Shown here one piece after another: positions 1-7,762 of a stretch of 11,547 nt of DNA (position 1 is the stretch's first letter; every line of letters starts with the position of its first letter). Both the position numbers and the translations under genes were made by a program. Below the pieces are notes generated by a model. That model ran no database searches and was not told where the DNA came from. It was given only the letters and a program-made list of their open reading frames with translations. Source of the DNA: Dethiobacter sp. (GTDB lineage: Bacteria > Bacillota_D > Dethiobacteria > Dethiobacterales > Dethiobacteraceae); contig JAGXSQ010000140.1 of assembly GCA_018333395.1 (NCBI GenBank), forward strand, positions 1 through 11,547. The letters are read 5' to 3'.

Positions 1-1
1 A

Positions 2-36
2 GAGCCCGCAGGCTCGCCGAAGGGGCGGCAGCCCCT
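2..36. repeat. Two adjacent small tetraloop hairpins
   Basis: Two perfect short inverted repeats lie side by side: GAGCC/GGCTC (2-6 and 11-15, loop CGCA) and AGGGGC/GCCCCT (21-26 and 31-36, loop GGCA), separated by GCCGA. They directly precede the stronger terminator-like dyad at 44-87. They may be the end of an upstream transcript or part of a small repeat element. No coding content is recognised here. Confidence 0.45.
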
Positions 37-43
37 AGCGGAT

Positions 44-87
44 AAAAAAGACGCGTCAGTTGATAGAAAACGCGAAGCGTCTTTTTT
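44..87. terminator. Bidirectional rho-independent terminator
   Basis: A perfect 11-bp inverted repeat, AAAAAAGACGC (44-54) with GCGTCTTTTTT (77-87), encloses a 22-nt loop. The GC-containing stem runs into six T on the + strand, and by symmetry six T on the - strand. It would stop transcription of an upstream gene before the exopolysaccharide operon. The long loop makes it less than ideal, but the perfect stem and T-run are convincing. Confidence 0.7.
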
Positions 88-259
88 AGCCAATGTAGGG
101 GCCGGGCAGCAGGAAACGACAAAAAAAACTATTCATTGTCAGAAAGTGATTAAAACATCTTCTTGGCGGAAGGTAATTACCACAGTATTGGAGAATAAGT
201 GTATCTGTTCGCAGGGACATCCGTCCATACTTATTACAGGAAAACCCGGGAGGGCTACT
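88..259 (+). promoter_or_regulatory. Operon leader with a nested hairpin
   Basis: This stretch between the terminator and the first gene must hold the operon promoter, but I see no clean -35/-10 pair; TTGTCA at 136-141 lacks a good partner. It holds a nested dyad: AATAAGTGTAT (194-204) pairs with ATACTTATT (227-235) with a 2-nt bulge, and GGAC (215-218) pairs inside with GTCC (223-226) around an ATCC loop. The hairpin ends about 12 nt before the ribosome site GGGAGGG (248-254). It could affect leader folding or translation. It matches no riboswitch class I know. Confidence 0.35.
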
Positions 260-2635
260 ATGCCGCGACTTGCCCCTAAGGCTGCGTCCAATTCAGCCAG
301 CCGCCCCTTATTGAACCTAGATTTTCGGCCACTGGTTTTATTGGGACTGGCGGTGTTGCTTTTCTTTCCCCCTTTCCTGCGCGGCTTGTTTTTTGCCCCG
401 GAGCTGCTGCTCACCCATCAACTGGCTGCCGCCGTATTTCTGGTCTTCGTATTGGATCGGGTGATTAAAAGGGAGCCGGTTACCTTCTCCCACCCGCTGG
501 ACTGGCTGCTGCTCGGCCTCTTTGTGGCGTACCTTGTTTCTCTCAGTGTGGCGGTCAACATGCGCGGGGCCGTAGGCGAAGTCCTGAAATACTTGAACTA
601 TTTACTAGTTTACTTTATGGTTTCGCGGAGCGCTCTTAATGAACGCACTATTAATTATTTCCTGCACATTATCTTTGCCGGGGCGGTCGGAGTGGCCGCG
701 GTCGGGCTTTTTTCGGCCACCGGGCACCTTAATTTTCCCGGGGCCTGGGCTGGTACCCATATCAACTCAACTTTACAGTACCGGAACGCTTTGGCCGGGT
801 ACCTGGTAGCGGCGCAGGTAGTTGGGTTCACCCTGTGGGTGCGGGCCAAGAACCCCTTGCACCAAACGCTGTTGGCCGTAGGAAGCCTGCTGGCCCTCAC
901 CGTGCTGCTCCTTAGCCAGTCCAGGGGCGGGTGGGTTGTTTATCCCCTAGCGGTCGCGGTTTGGCTGGCTGGCCTGCGGGGCAATTTCTGGCGCGGTTGT
1001 TATCTGTTCTTCCTTAATTTAGGCTTGGCGATGCTGACAGCCCGCTTTTTCCTGCCCGATGTTTTGGCAGGCGACGGTACCGGCGCCGTCAGGGTCTTGC
1101 TGGTGGCCTGTGGCGCCATGGTGGCGGCTCAATTGCTGATTGCTCTTGGTGACAGCCTGCTGGCCAGGCGGGATCTGGAGCAGCCCTACCGGTCTCTTCT
1201 CAACTACGGCGGCCTCCTGTACATGGCCGCAGTGGTCGGCGTCTATTTGTTCTATGCTGTCCAGGCCCTGCCCCGTGTGGGCGCTCAGTTTCTGCCGGCG
1301 GCTCTCCTGGACAGGGCCGGCGCCATCAGCCTGGAAGACCCCAGCGCCGTAAGCAGGTTTATTTTTTTCCGCGACGCCTTGGAGATCATACGAAGCCATC
1401 CCCTGTTAGGCGCCGGCGGAGGGGCCTGGAACGCTCTCTACCACCGATACAGGGAGGGTATTTATTTTACCACCGAAGTGCATAGTTCCTTTCTGCAGAC
1501 TTGGGTGGAAACTGGTACCGTCGGCTTTTTGCTCTTTACAGGCTTCTGGTTTATGCTGGCCTATCTCCTTTGGCGGCTGGCAGTTGGCCCTGCCGGTCCA
1601 AACTACCCTCTCGTTTGGGGGAGCGGAGTGGCCGCCCTGGCCTTGGTGGGCCACAGCGCCATCGATTTCACCTTATCCCTGCCGGCCTTGGCTCTCTTGG
1701 TCTGGGCTTTGGCCGGGATTGCCCGAGGAGGTGCTGCCGGGACTAAACACCATGCCGGCCGGTTTTGGTCGGAGACTGGCAAAGCCTTTAAATTCAGGCC
1801 TTGGCTGCAATTGACTGTCGGACTCCTGCTGGTCTTGGCCTTGTGGCTTCCGTCCTGGCGCCTCTACCGAGCCGGCGTCCTGGGCGCCGAGGGCGCCAGG
1901 GCGCTCAACGCCCAACAGCTTACGGAAGCCAGGGGGCTGATGGAAGAGGCCCATCGGCTGGACCCTTTTACCGGCACCTACCTTGCCGACCTGGCCCAAG
2001 TGGAAGCCGCCTTGGGACTGGCCAACGAAGACCCTGCCGCCCTGCAAAGGGCTGTGGAGTATGCCGAGGAAGCAGTCCGTATGGAGCCCTTTAATCCCCG
2101 GGTCCGTGTCACAACTTCCTTGGCTTACCTGCTTGCCGGTCATCTGGACCAGGCAGTGGCCGAGGCCCATGCCTTAATAACCATCAACCCTACAGATGTA
2201 GGCGCTTACGAGTTTTTCGGGCGCTCAGCCATGGCCGTTGCCAAGCACTACCTGTTAAGACGGGAATACCCTATGGCCAGGACCTATCTGGAACGGGTAG
2301 CTCAATTACCGGCCCGGGTGGAAGCCAGAGCGAGGGAAATACCTAGCGACCGATTCGGCCAAAGACCGAGAAAACTGGAGGTAACCCCCCTCTTATCCTT
2401 GAGCGCGGGGCAGGCTGCCAGTTTATTGGGGGATTACCCCACAGCGAAAAGGCTGCTTATCACCGCCGCCAACCAAAAAGAGCTGGCCGCCGAAGCCGCT
2501 CTCTGGCAGGCAGTGACAGCGGCCCGTAACAATAACCGGGCCGGGGTAGAAAAGTACCTGGCTCGTGCCAGGATCGAAAACCAAGCGGCTGATGCGGTAT
2601 TTAAGGAAATAATGCAAACGCCGACTTTTAGATAA
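260..2635 (+). CDS. O-antigen ligase / Wzy-type polymerase with C-terminal TPR domain
   Basis: A 791-residue polytopic membrane protein of the O-antigen ligase/polymerase (Wzy_C, PF04932-like) superfamily, expected to join or polymerise undecaprenyl-linked sugar units on the outer face of the membrane. Hydrophobic segments run from about residue 25 to 538. Family landmarks are SRGGW near residue 219, HPLLGAGGGAW near 379-389 and VHSSFLQTWVETGTVG near 408-423, typical of the large periplasmic loop and following helix. After the last membrane segment (about 515-538) a soluble tail of about 250 residues has TPR-like helical repeats (for example HRLDPFTGTYLADLAQVEAA and VRMEPFNPRVRV). ATG at 260 is chosen because GGGAGGG lies 5 nt upstream; an in-frame GTG at 146 has no ribosome site. 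It is first in the operon, 37 nt before the Wzz-like gene. Sequence cannot separate ligase from polymerase, but the capsule-type neighbours favour polymerase. Confidence 0.85.
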   Translation: MPRLAPKAASNSASRPLLNLDFRPLVLLGLAVLLFFPPFLRGLFFAPELLLTHQLAAAVFLVFVLDRVIKREPVTFSHPLDWLLLGLFVAYLVSLSVAVNMRGAVGEVLKYLNYLLVYFMVSRSALNERTINYFLHIIFAGAVGVAAVGLFSATGHLNFPGAWAGTHINSTLQYRNALAGYLVAAQVVGFTLWVRAKNPLHQTLLAVGSLLALTVLLLSQSRGGWVVYPLAVAVWLAGLRGNFWRGCYLFFLNLGLAMLTARFFLPDVLAGDGTGAVRVLLVACGAMVAAQLLIALGDSLLARRDLEQPYRSLLNYGGLLYMAAVVGVYLFYAVQALPRVGAQFLPAALLDRAGAISLEDPSAVSRFIFFRDALEIIRSHPLLGAGGGAWNALYHRYREGIYFTTEVHSSFLQTWVETGTVGFLLFTGFWFMLAYLLWRLAVGPAGPNYPLVWGSGVAALALVGHSAIDFTLSLPALALLVWALAGIARGGAAGTKHHAGRFWSETGKAFKFRPWLQLTVGLLLVLALWLPSWRLYRAGVLGAEGARALNAQQLTEARGLMEEAHRLDPFTGTYLADLAQVEAALGLANEDPAALQRAVEYAEEAVRMEPFNPRVRVTTSLAYLLAGHLDQAVAEAHALITINPTDVGAYEFFGRSAMAVAKHYLLRREYPMARTYLERVAQLPARVEARAREIPSDRFGQRPRKLEVTPLLSLSAGQAASLLGDYPTAKRLLITAANQKELAAEAALWQAVTAARNNNRAGVEKYLARARIENQAADAVFKEIMQTPTFR

Positions 2636-2672
2636 AATGTCAGCCGCAGCTTCTTACGGGGGTGTAAATTAG

Positions 2673-4103
2673 GTGAACGATGAAATTACCATTGACTTAA
2701 AAGATTACCTGCGTATCTTAGGCAAGTGGAAATGGGTTATTGTGCTGATTACCGCGCTGGCGATAATCACAGCCGCAGGCTTGAGCTGGTTTGTCCTGCC
2801 GCCGGTTTACCAAGCTGAATCAGTCATCCAAGTGATTCGCGGCGAGCAACGGCCGGTCGCGGCCAGAGAAGCGCAAACTCTGGATGAGATGGTCGGCGCC
2901 CTGTCGCGTCTCCCGCAGATGACTATCAACACCTATGTCAACCAACTGAAAAACCAGGTGGTCTTTCAACGGGTGATTGACCGGCTGCAGCTGGATAGGG
3001 ACCTGTATACCCCGGCGGGAGTGGCGGGAATGGTCGCTGTCCAAGCCGTCAGGGACACCAACCTGATTGAGGTCCAGGTCAACAACACCGACCCGCAGTT
3101 GGCAGCCGGCCTGGCTAATACCATCAGCGAGGAATTCATGCTGTTTATCAACGAGAACAACCAGGAACAACTGGCCAAGTCCATGGCGCTGTTAAAAAGC
3201 CAATTGGAAAGCACGGACCAGGAAATGGCCGCCGCTTTGGAAAACCTGCGCCGGTTCGACGCCGAGCCTCGCAGCGTAGAATACCTGGCGGAGCAAATGG
3301 CCAGCCGGCAAGCCGACTTAAGCAACTTCCGCTCCGAGTTAATCTCCGCTGAAGTCTCACTGCAGCAGGATTTAGCCGGTAAGAGCCGGCTGTCGGAGTT
3401 GCTGGCCGAAACCCCGCCCACATTGGTAACCAGAAGCGAGGTGCTACCCGATGAAGGCGGGCTAAATCCGGATGCTTCCGCCAGGCAGACGGTGAAGGTG
3501 GTAGAGCCGAACCCGGCTTATGACCGGATTACCCAGGATTTAGTGGCCAGAGAGGTCAGAATTTCCGAATTGCAGGCGCGGAAGGCCGCCAAGGAGACTG
3601 CCGTTGTGGCGCTGGGAGACGAGATAAAAGCATTGCAGGCGGAACTCGCCGGCAAGCGTGCGGAGCGGGACCGGCTGCAAGGGAGCGTGGACCGTCTAAA
3701 GGACACCTACAGCGTCTTGGCGGATAATATTAACCGCACCCAGGTGGTCAGGTCCATCAACATCGGGGACACCAGCTTAATGGTGGTGGCCCGGGCGGTG
3801 GTCCCGACCAATCCCATTAAGCCGCAAAAGGTGTTAAACGTGGCCATAGCATTTGTGCTGGGTCTGATGTTGTCTGTTTTCCTGGCCTTTTTCCTGGAGT
3901 TTTTGGATAACACCATTAAAACCCCGGCGGATGTCCAGCGGCACCTGGCCATTCCCGTGCTGGGGAGCATTCCCTTATACGGACCCCAGGCTAAGAGCGC
4001 CGGCAGCGGCAGGAGAGGTCATCGGTTTCAACCTGTTCCCAGTACCGTTGGCTACCCGGCGGCCGGGGCTGCCCGCGGAGAGACTTCCGCTACCAAAGAA
4101 TAG
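2673..4103 (+). CDS. Wzz/CapA-type chain-length determinant, tyrosine-kinase adaptor
   Basis: A 476-residue polysaccharide co-polymerase with the standard layout: cytoplasmic N-terminus (DLKDYLRILGKWKW), first membrane helix about residues 20-42, a long extracytoplasmic region rich in coiled-coil heptads (about 165-240 and 275-350), then the Pro-rich VVPTNPIKPQ motif and a second membrane helix at about 389-411. The C-terminal cytoplasmic tail (LEFLDNTIKTPADVQ onward) has no Walker motifs, so this is the split Firmicutes form whose tail activates a separate kinase, here the next gene. It sets glycan chain length together with the upstream polymerase. GTG start at 2673 with GGGGG about 10 nt upstream. 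Its stop lies within the ribosome site of the kinase gene, so the two are tightly coupled. The last ~40 residues are low-complexity and rich in Gly, Ala and Pro. Confidence 0.88.
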   Translation: MNDEITIDLKDYLRILGKWKWVIVLITALAIITAAGLSWFVLPPVYQAESVIQVIRGEQRPVAAREAQTLDEMVGALSRLPQMTINTYVNQLKNQVVFQRVIDRLQLDRDLYTPAGVAGMVAVQAVRDTNLIEVQVNNTDPQLAAGLANTISEEFMLFINENNQEQLAKSMALLKSQLESTDQEMAAALENLRRFDAEPRSVEYLAEQMASRQADLSNFRSELISAEVSLQQDLAGKSRLSELLAETPPTLVTRSEVLPDEGGLNPDASARQTVKVVEPNPAYDRITQDLVAREVRISELQARKAAKETAVVALGDEIKALQAELAGKRAERDRLQGSVDRLKDTYSVLADNINRTQVVRSINIGDTSLMVVARAVVPTNPIKPQKVLNVAIAFVLGLMLSVFLAFFLEFLDNTIKTPADVQRHLAIPVLGSIPLYGPQAKSAGSGRRGHRFQPVPSTVGYPAAGAARGETSATKE

Positions 4104-4114
4104 GAGGGACGGTA

Positions 4115-4810
4115 GTGACGCGCAGTTTTCTTAAGCCCATAGCTATGAACGAGCCCAAATCCCCCGTTACCGAGGCTTACCGGACGTTAAGGACAAACAT
4201 CCAGTATGCCGCTGTGGACCGTCCCGTCCAGAGCCTGCTGATTACCAGCGCGGGGCCGGGGGAGGGCAAATCCCTTACCGCAGCTAATCTGGCCGTCGTT
4301 ATGGCTCAGGGCGGCAAAAAAACGCTGCTGCTCGACTGCGACCTAAGGAAGCCGATGCAGCACCGCCTGTTTGAACAGCGTAACGCAAGAGGGCTAACTT
4401 CTATTTTAGTCCAAGGGGGGGACCCCGCCAGTGTCACGAACAACACCCTCGTTCCCCAGCTTAGCCTTATTAGCAGCGGTCCGATCCCTCCCAACCCTGC
4501 CGAACTGCTCGGCTCCCAGGTCATGCCGCCGCTGTTGCAAGAGCTGAAAAGCAGGCATGAATGCGTTATTCTCGACGGTCCGCCCCTAATCACAGTAACC
4601 GATGCCGCCCTCCTGGCCCCCCTAGTCGATGGGGTGCTACTGGTTATAGATGTCGGCCACGCCCGCATCGACATGGTCCAGGAGGCCAAGTCCATCCTGC
4701 AAAACGCCGGGGCCCGCCTTATCGGCTGCGTGTTAAACGGCATACGCCGCAAAGCCAAAGACTACCACTACTACTATTACTACGGTGAAAAAAGCGGTAC
4801 CGATGATTGA
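4115..4810 (+). CDS. cpsD: CpsD/YwqD-type bacterial tyrosine kinase
   Basis: A 231-residue cytoplasmic BY-kinase that autophosphorylates tyrosines in its tail and, with the Wzz-type adaptor, regulates polymerisation and export. All hallmarks are visible: the E-x2-R-x2-R oligomerisation motif (EAYRTLR, from residue 20), Walker A SAGPGEGKS (45-53), Walker A' LLLDCDLRKP (71-80), Walker B VILDGPP (151-157), and a C-terminal cluster of six tyrosines (217 and 219-223) just before the end. GTG start at 4115 follows GGAGG (4103-4107) by 7 nt, and this ribosome site overlaps the stop of the adaptor gene. The length is normal for stand-alone kinases. The next gene, its cognate phosphatase, overlaps by 8 nt. 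Confidence 0.93.
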   Translation: MTRSFLKPIAMNEPKSPVTEAYRTLRTNIQYAAVDRPVQSLLITSAGPGEGKSLTAANLAVVMAQGGKKTLLLDCDLRKPMQHRLFEQRNARGLTSILVQGGDPASVTNNTLVPQLSLISSGPIPPNPAELLGSQVMPPLLQELKSRHECVILDGPPLITVTDAALLAPLVDGVLLVIDVGHARIDMVQEAKSILQNAGARLIGCVLNGIRRKAKDYHYYYYYGEKSGTDD

Positions 4811-5600
4811 CCTCCACGTGCACCTCCTGCCGGGGGTGGACGACGGCCCCGGCACCTGGGCAGAAGCTCTTGAGCTTTGCCGGCAACTGGTCGGCCAGGG
4901 AGTGACCGGGGCGTTTGCCACCCCCCACTTTGTACCCGGCCGGTACCCCGAGACCGGCCGGGTTTTGGAGTTGGTTCAAGACCTTAACAAGAGGCTTTGC
5001 TCCCTGGACTGCGCCTTAACCGTCTACCCAGGAGCCGAGGCCTATCTGGATTCGGAACTTCCCCGCTTAGTGGCCTCCGGTACTATCCCCACCCTGGACA
5101 ACGCCCGGCGCTATCTCCTGCTGGAGCTCCCCTTCGAGGAAATCCCCTCCTGTACCGAAAACGTCCTCTTTTCCCTGCTGCTGGACGGGATTACCCCGAT
5201 CCTGGCCCACCCCGAGCGAAACGCCAGGCTGCGGGAAGACCCAGCCTTACTGGCTACTCTGGTAGAGCGCGGCGCCCTGGTCCAGATTAACACCGGCAGC
5301 CTGACGGGGGAATTTGGTTCTAGGGTGCAAAAACTGGCCGAAGAATTGGCCCGCCAGGGACTGGTGCACTTTATGGGCAGCGATGCCCATTGCCCCCGTA
5401 AACGCCCCCCCCTTTGGCCTGCCGCCCTGCTGCGGCTGGAAGAGCTGGCCGGGGCAGAAGCTGCCCAGGTTATAACTTGCATAAACCCGGAAGCTGTGCT
5501 AGCCGGAGATGAAATCGTCTTCCCGGGCCACGGTCCCGGCCCTGTTTCCGGGCGCAGCAATTTTTGGGGACGCGCCTTAGCCAAGCTCCGGCGCAGGTAA
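4803..5600 (+). CDS. cpsB: CpsB/YwqE-type PHP-family protein-tyrosine phosphatase
   Basis: A 265-residue manganese-dependent phosphatase of the PHP fold, expected to dephosphorylate the tyrosine cluster of the preceding kinase. PHP metal-binding motifs appear in order: DLHVHLLPGVDDGP at the N-terminus (H5, H7), ATPHFVPGRYP, PGAEAYLD, ILAHPERN and GSDAHCPRKRPP. ATG at 4803 is preferred because the family starts directly with MIDLH; it overlaps the kinase stop as ATGATTGA, which implies translational coupling. An in-frame GTG at 4785 would add six residues (MKKAVP). This is the last gene of the glycan operon that can be seen. No glycosyltransferases follow, which is unusual and suggests the downstream cluster was lost or disrupted. 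Confidence 0.92.
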   Translation: MIDLHVHLLPGVDDGPGTWAEALELCRQLVGQGVTGAFATPHFVPGRYPETGRVLELVQDLNKRLCSLDCALTVYPGAEAYLDSELPRLVASGTIPTLDNARRYLLLELPFEEIPSCTENVLFSLLLDGITPILAHPERNARLREDPALLATLVERGALVQINTGSLTGEFGSRVQKLAEELARQGLVHFMGSDAHCPRKRPPLWPAALLRLEELAGAEAAQVITCINPEAVLAGDEIVFPGHGPGPVSGRSNFWGRALAKLRRR

Positions 5601-5671
5601 TGAGATAAAGTTTGAAAAGCTGTCTGGTAAGCCATGCGCGTCATCAAGGGGATTACATGCCTATGCCCATA

Positions 5672-5694
5672 CGGCAGGCTGCTGGCCGCTTTTT
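5672..5694 (+). terminator. Weak terminator after the glycan operon
   Basis: CGGC (5672-5675) pairs with GCCG (5685-5688), with two further pairs across a bulge and a GCTG tetraloop, followed by five T (5690-5694). The stem is short, so termination would be partial. The rest of 5601-5762 holds no gene that I can see; TTGTAA at 5693 is a possible -35 for the ATPase gene, without a clear -10. Confidence 0.35.
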
Positions 5695-5762
5695 GTAAAC
5701 GTTTTATTTAAGGCCGGGACAAGATAAGGAAGAAGTAACTGTTTTAAAAGGAGTGAATCGGC

Positions 5763-7322
5763 ATGAGACGGTTTAATACAGCAGGGCCATGTTTTCCGGA
5801 CGAGCATTATATGCTGGATGCGGAAAGTAGGTTAGCCGAGACTCGCAGTTTAATTATGAACAAGCACTACTTTGTGATCCATGCCGCGCGCCAGAGCGGA
5901 AAGACCACACTGCTTAACAGCCTGGAGCAGACCATCAACCAGGAAGGAAGCTATTATGCCCTCTATTGTTCACTGGAGGCCGCACAGTCTTTCCCCGAAC
6001 CGGAAAGAGGCATTCCGCAGGTTTTCAACTGCATAATATCGGCAGTCAAAATCTCCGCTCTGCCTTTTAAAAAAGAAATCATTGACGCCGCAGGCAAAAC
6101 AGATAAAAATGAGCTGGCTATTTGCATAAAAGAGCTGTTTTATCACATCTGTGGTCTCCTAGATAAACCGCTCGTGGTTTTCTTTGATGAAGCCGACTGC
6201 CTGAGCGAAGGCACACTGATCACCTTTCTGCGGCAGCTAAGAGACGGTTATATCAATCGGGGACGAGCGCCGTTCATGCATTCGCTCGCCTTGGTGGGGA
6301 TGCGCAATATCCGCGACTACAAGGGTAAAATCCGCCAAGATACCGAAACAATGGGCTCCGCCAGTCCTTTTAATATTGTCAGCAAAGCATTGACGCTTAA
6401 AAATTTTACGGAGGAAGAAATTCGGGCCCTGTATAGCCAGCATACGGAGGCAACAGGGCAGATCTTTGAACCGAGAGCGGTTGAAAAAGTTTACTGGTGG
6501 ACCGATGGGCAGCCGTGGCTGGTGAACGCAGTCGCTGTTCTAGTGATTGAAGAGCAGCTGAAAAACGACACTTCAAAGCCGGTTACAGCGGAAATGATTG
6601 AGCAGGCCGTGCAGGCCATTATCTTAAGGCGCGATGTGCATATCGACAGTCTGCTGGAGAGACTGCACGAGGACCGAGTGCGCAAAGTGATCGAGCCGGT
6701 CATTACGGGAAGAGAAAATGCGATCAGCCTGAGTTCGGACGATACATTGTACTGTCTGGATCTGGGCTTAATCAAAATGGCAGCGGGTGAAATGGTCGCT
6801 GCCAACCCCATTTACAGAGAGGTTTTTATCCGGACACTGACACAGGATACGCAGTTTAACCTGGCAAGCAAAGTACCGCAGATACCCTGGCTTTTGCCGG
6901 ACAGGATAGACATGAACGGTTTGCTTAAGGCCTTCCAAGAATTCTGGCGGGAAAACAGCGAAATCTGGATCGAAAAATATGCCTACAAGGAAGCCGCGCC
7001 GCATCTTATTCTGCAGGCTTTTCTGCAGCGGGTCATAAATGCCGGCGGCAAGATCATCCGCGAATATGCCAGCGGGCGCCGGCGCTTTGACCTGTGTGTG
7101 CTCTACGCCGGAAAGAAGTATCCGCTCGAACTGAAGCTCCTGTACAAAAGCAGGACGGAGCAGGACGGCTTAGAGCAGCTGGGGGCGTACATGGATAAGT
7201 TAGGGGCGCGTGAAGGCTGGCTGGTGATTTTCGACCGCGAAAGCGACAAACCGTGGGAAGAAAAGATTTACTGGAAGACCGTTGATCTGCCGCAGGGCAG
7301 AATCCATGTGGTGGGGTGTTGA
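5763..7322 (+). CDS. AAA-type ATPase with C-terminal PD-(D/E)XK nuclease-like domain
   Basis: A 519-residue protein. The N-terminal P-loop NTPase has Walker A AARQSGKTT (about 41-49), Walker B LVVFFDEAD (about 138-146), a sensor-like SLALVGMRNIRDY segment and the family signature WTDGQPWLVN (about 247-256), as in the AAA_35/'AAA-like' ATPases. A helical middle region follows. The last ~100 residues look like a PD-(D/E)XK fold: RRRFDLCV (Asp), YPLELKLL (E-x-K) and GLEQLGAYMDKL (the Q-x3-Y helix). It may cut or bind DNA, but its function is unproven; relatives are patchy accessory genes often present in several copies per genome. Start ATG 5763 follows AAAAGGAG by 9 nt. GC content is lower than in the glycan genes. 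A deleted second copy of its 3' end sits at 10262-10494, and the two share a long non-coding tail, which suggests the gene travels as a unit. Confidence 0.8.
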   Translation: MRRFNTAGPCFPDEHYMLDAESRLAETRSLIMNKHYFVIHAARQSGKTTLLNSLEQTINQEGSYYALYCSLEAAQSFPEPERGIPQVFNCIISAVKISALPFKKEIIDAAGKTDKNELAICIKELFYHICGLLDKPLVVFFDEADCLSEGTLITFLRQLRDGYINRGRAPFMHSLALVGMRNIRDYKGKIRQDTETMGSASPFNIVSKALTLKNFTEEEIRALYSQHTEATGQIFEPRAVEKVYWWTDGQPWLVNAVAVLVIEEQLKNDTSKPVTAEMIEQAVQAIILRRDVHIDSLLERLHEDRVRKVIEPVITGRENAISLSSDDTLYCLDLGLIKMAAGEMVAANPIYREVFIRTLTQDTQFNLASKVPQIPWLLPDRIDMNGLLKAFQEFWRENSEIWIEKYAYKEAAPHLILQAFLQRVINAGGKIIREYASGRRRFDLCVLYAGKKYPLELKLLYKSRTEQDGLEQLGAYMDKLGAREGWLVIFDRESDKPWEEKIYWKTVDLPQGRIHVVGC

Positions 7323-7470
7323 AATTCGTCTGTGTTTTTTTACGCGGCGACAGGAAAAGGCTGGAGGGCGGCGAAAATAGCCTGTGTCGGCGCTTTCTCG
7401 CTTGCAGCTACGCCGCCGGCAGACGATCGTGGGATTTGATGACACCGAGCAGGCAAAGACAAAAAACCGT

Positions 7471-7514
7471 GCCGGGGGATCATTTTTTTTTAGAAAAACA
7501 GGATCTTCCCCGGC
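7471..7514. repeat. Inverted repeat in the tail, copy A
   Basis: GCCGGGGGATC (7471-7481) pairs with GATCTTCCCCGGC (7502-7514), leaving a 2-nt TT bulge and a loop of nine T followed by A-rich sequence. On the + strand the T-run lies in the loop, so it is not a standard terminator. The structure is repeated at 10643-10686 with both arms identical. Confidence 0.55.
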
Positions 7515-7570
7515 GAAGCTGTGTCCATCCGGCGAGCCGACCTGGTCGCCGAAATCGCGGAAGCACACAG

Positions 7571-7613
7571 CGCCGCCTACTAACAGCGCCTATTAGCAGG
7601 GCGCGGAGCGGCG
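7571..7613. repeat. Nested GC-rich hairpin next to the junction motif, copy A
   Basis: CGCCGC (7571-7576) can pair with GCGGCG (7608-7613), and inside it GCGCC (7586-7590) with GGCGC (7600-7604), giving a two-step hairpin with an internal loop. It ends 2 nt before the first junction motif. The same structure, unchanged, precedes the fourth motif at 10743-10785. Hairpins beside a fixed short sequence recall ends of IS200/IS605-type or REP elements, but no transposase is present. Confidence 0.45.
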
Positions 7614-7615
7614 GT

Positions 7616-7635
7616 AAATATGAACCCGTCCCCAA
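7616..7635 (+). repeat. Junction motif copy 1
   Basis: AAATATGAACCCGTCCCCAA. First of four same-strand copies of the consensus AAATMTGAACYYGTCCCCAA. It marks the end of the ATPase tail repeat and the start of the decayed dehydrogenase segment. Confidence 0.75.
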
Positions 7636-7646
7636 CTTCCCCCAGG

Positions 7647-7660
7647 CAGGGCAAGCCCTG
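7647..7660. repeat. Perfect palindrome beside junction motif 1
   Basis: CAGGGCAAGCCCTG is a 6-bp perfect inverted repeat with an AA loop, 11 nt after motif 1. It is absent after the other three motifs. REP-like hairpins have this appearance. Confidence 0.45.
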
Positions 7661-7762
7661 ACCCTACAAGACCGTAGCGCACTTCCGGCAAGGGGGGTTT
7701 TTAAAGCAGATGGATTCCCACGTTTTACAGGCCAAAGATGCCGCTTTCCCGGTAGCCGCGGA

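Larger units (their letters stand above)
7131..7640 (+). repeat. Long direct repeat, copy A (ATPase 3' end plus non-coding tail)
   Basis: This segment aligns without gaps to 10303-10812 at a constant offset of 3172. By hand I count roughly 22 mismatches in about 510 bp (about 96% identity). The first 192 bp encode the end of the ATPase nuclease domain; the remaining ~300 bp carry no recognisable gene. Coding and non-coding parts diverge to a similar degree. The repeat ends with the GTCCCCAA motif. Confidence 0.92.

Noticed and set aside
146..259. 38-residue N-terminal extension of the polymerase from GTG 146
   Set aside because: No ribosome site before 146, no membrane or signal character, and GGGAGGG sits ideally before ATG 260.
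1673..2170. Minus-strand 165-codon frame inside the polymerase gene
   Set aside because: A shadow frame typical of GC-rich coding sequence, with no family resemblance; the plus-strand frame is clearly the gene.
5564..5572. TTGGGGACG, the reverse complement of the motif core, inside the phosphatase gene
   Set aside because: The match is only 9 nt, does not extend into the rest of the motif, and lies within intact coding sequence (NFWGRA).
7200..7568. A 122-codon minus-strand frame over the ATPase end and tail, also open in copy B (10372-10740)
   Set aside because: It is open in both copies mainly because they are 96% identical. It is antisense to the nuclease domain, matches no family I know, and its start has no evident ribosome site.
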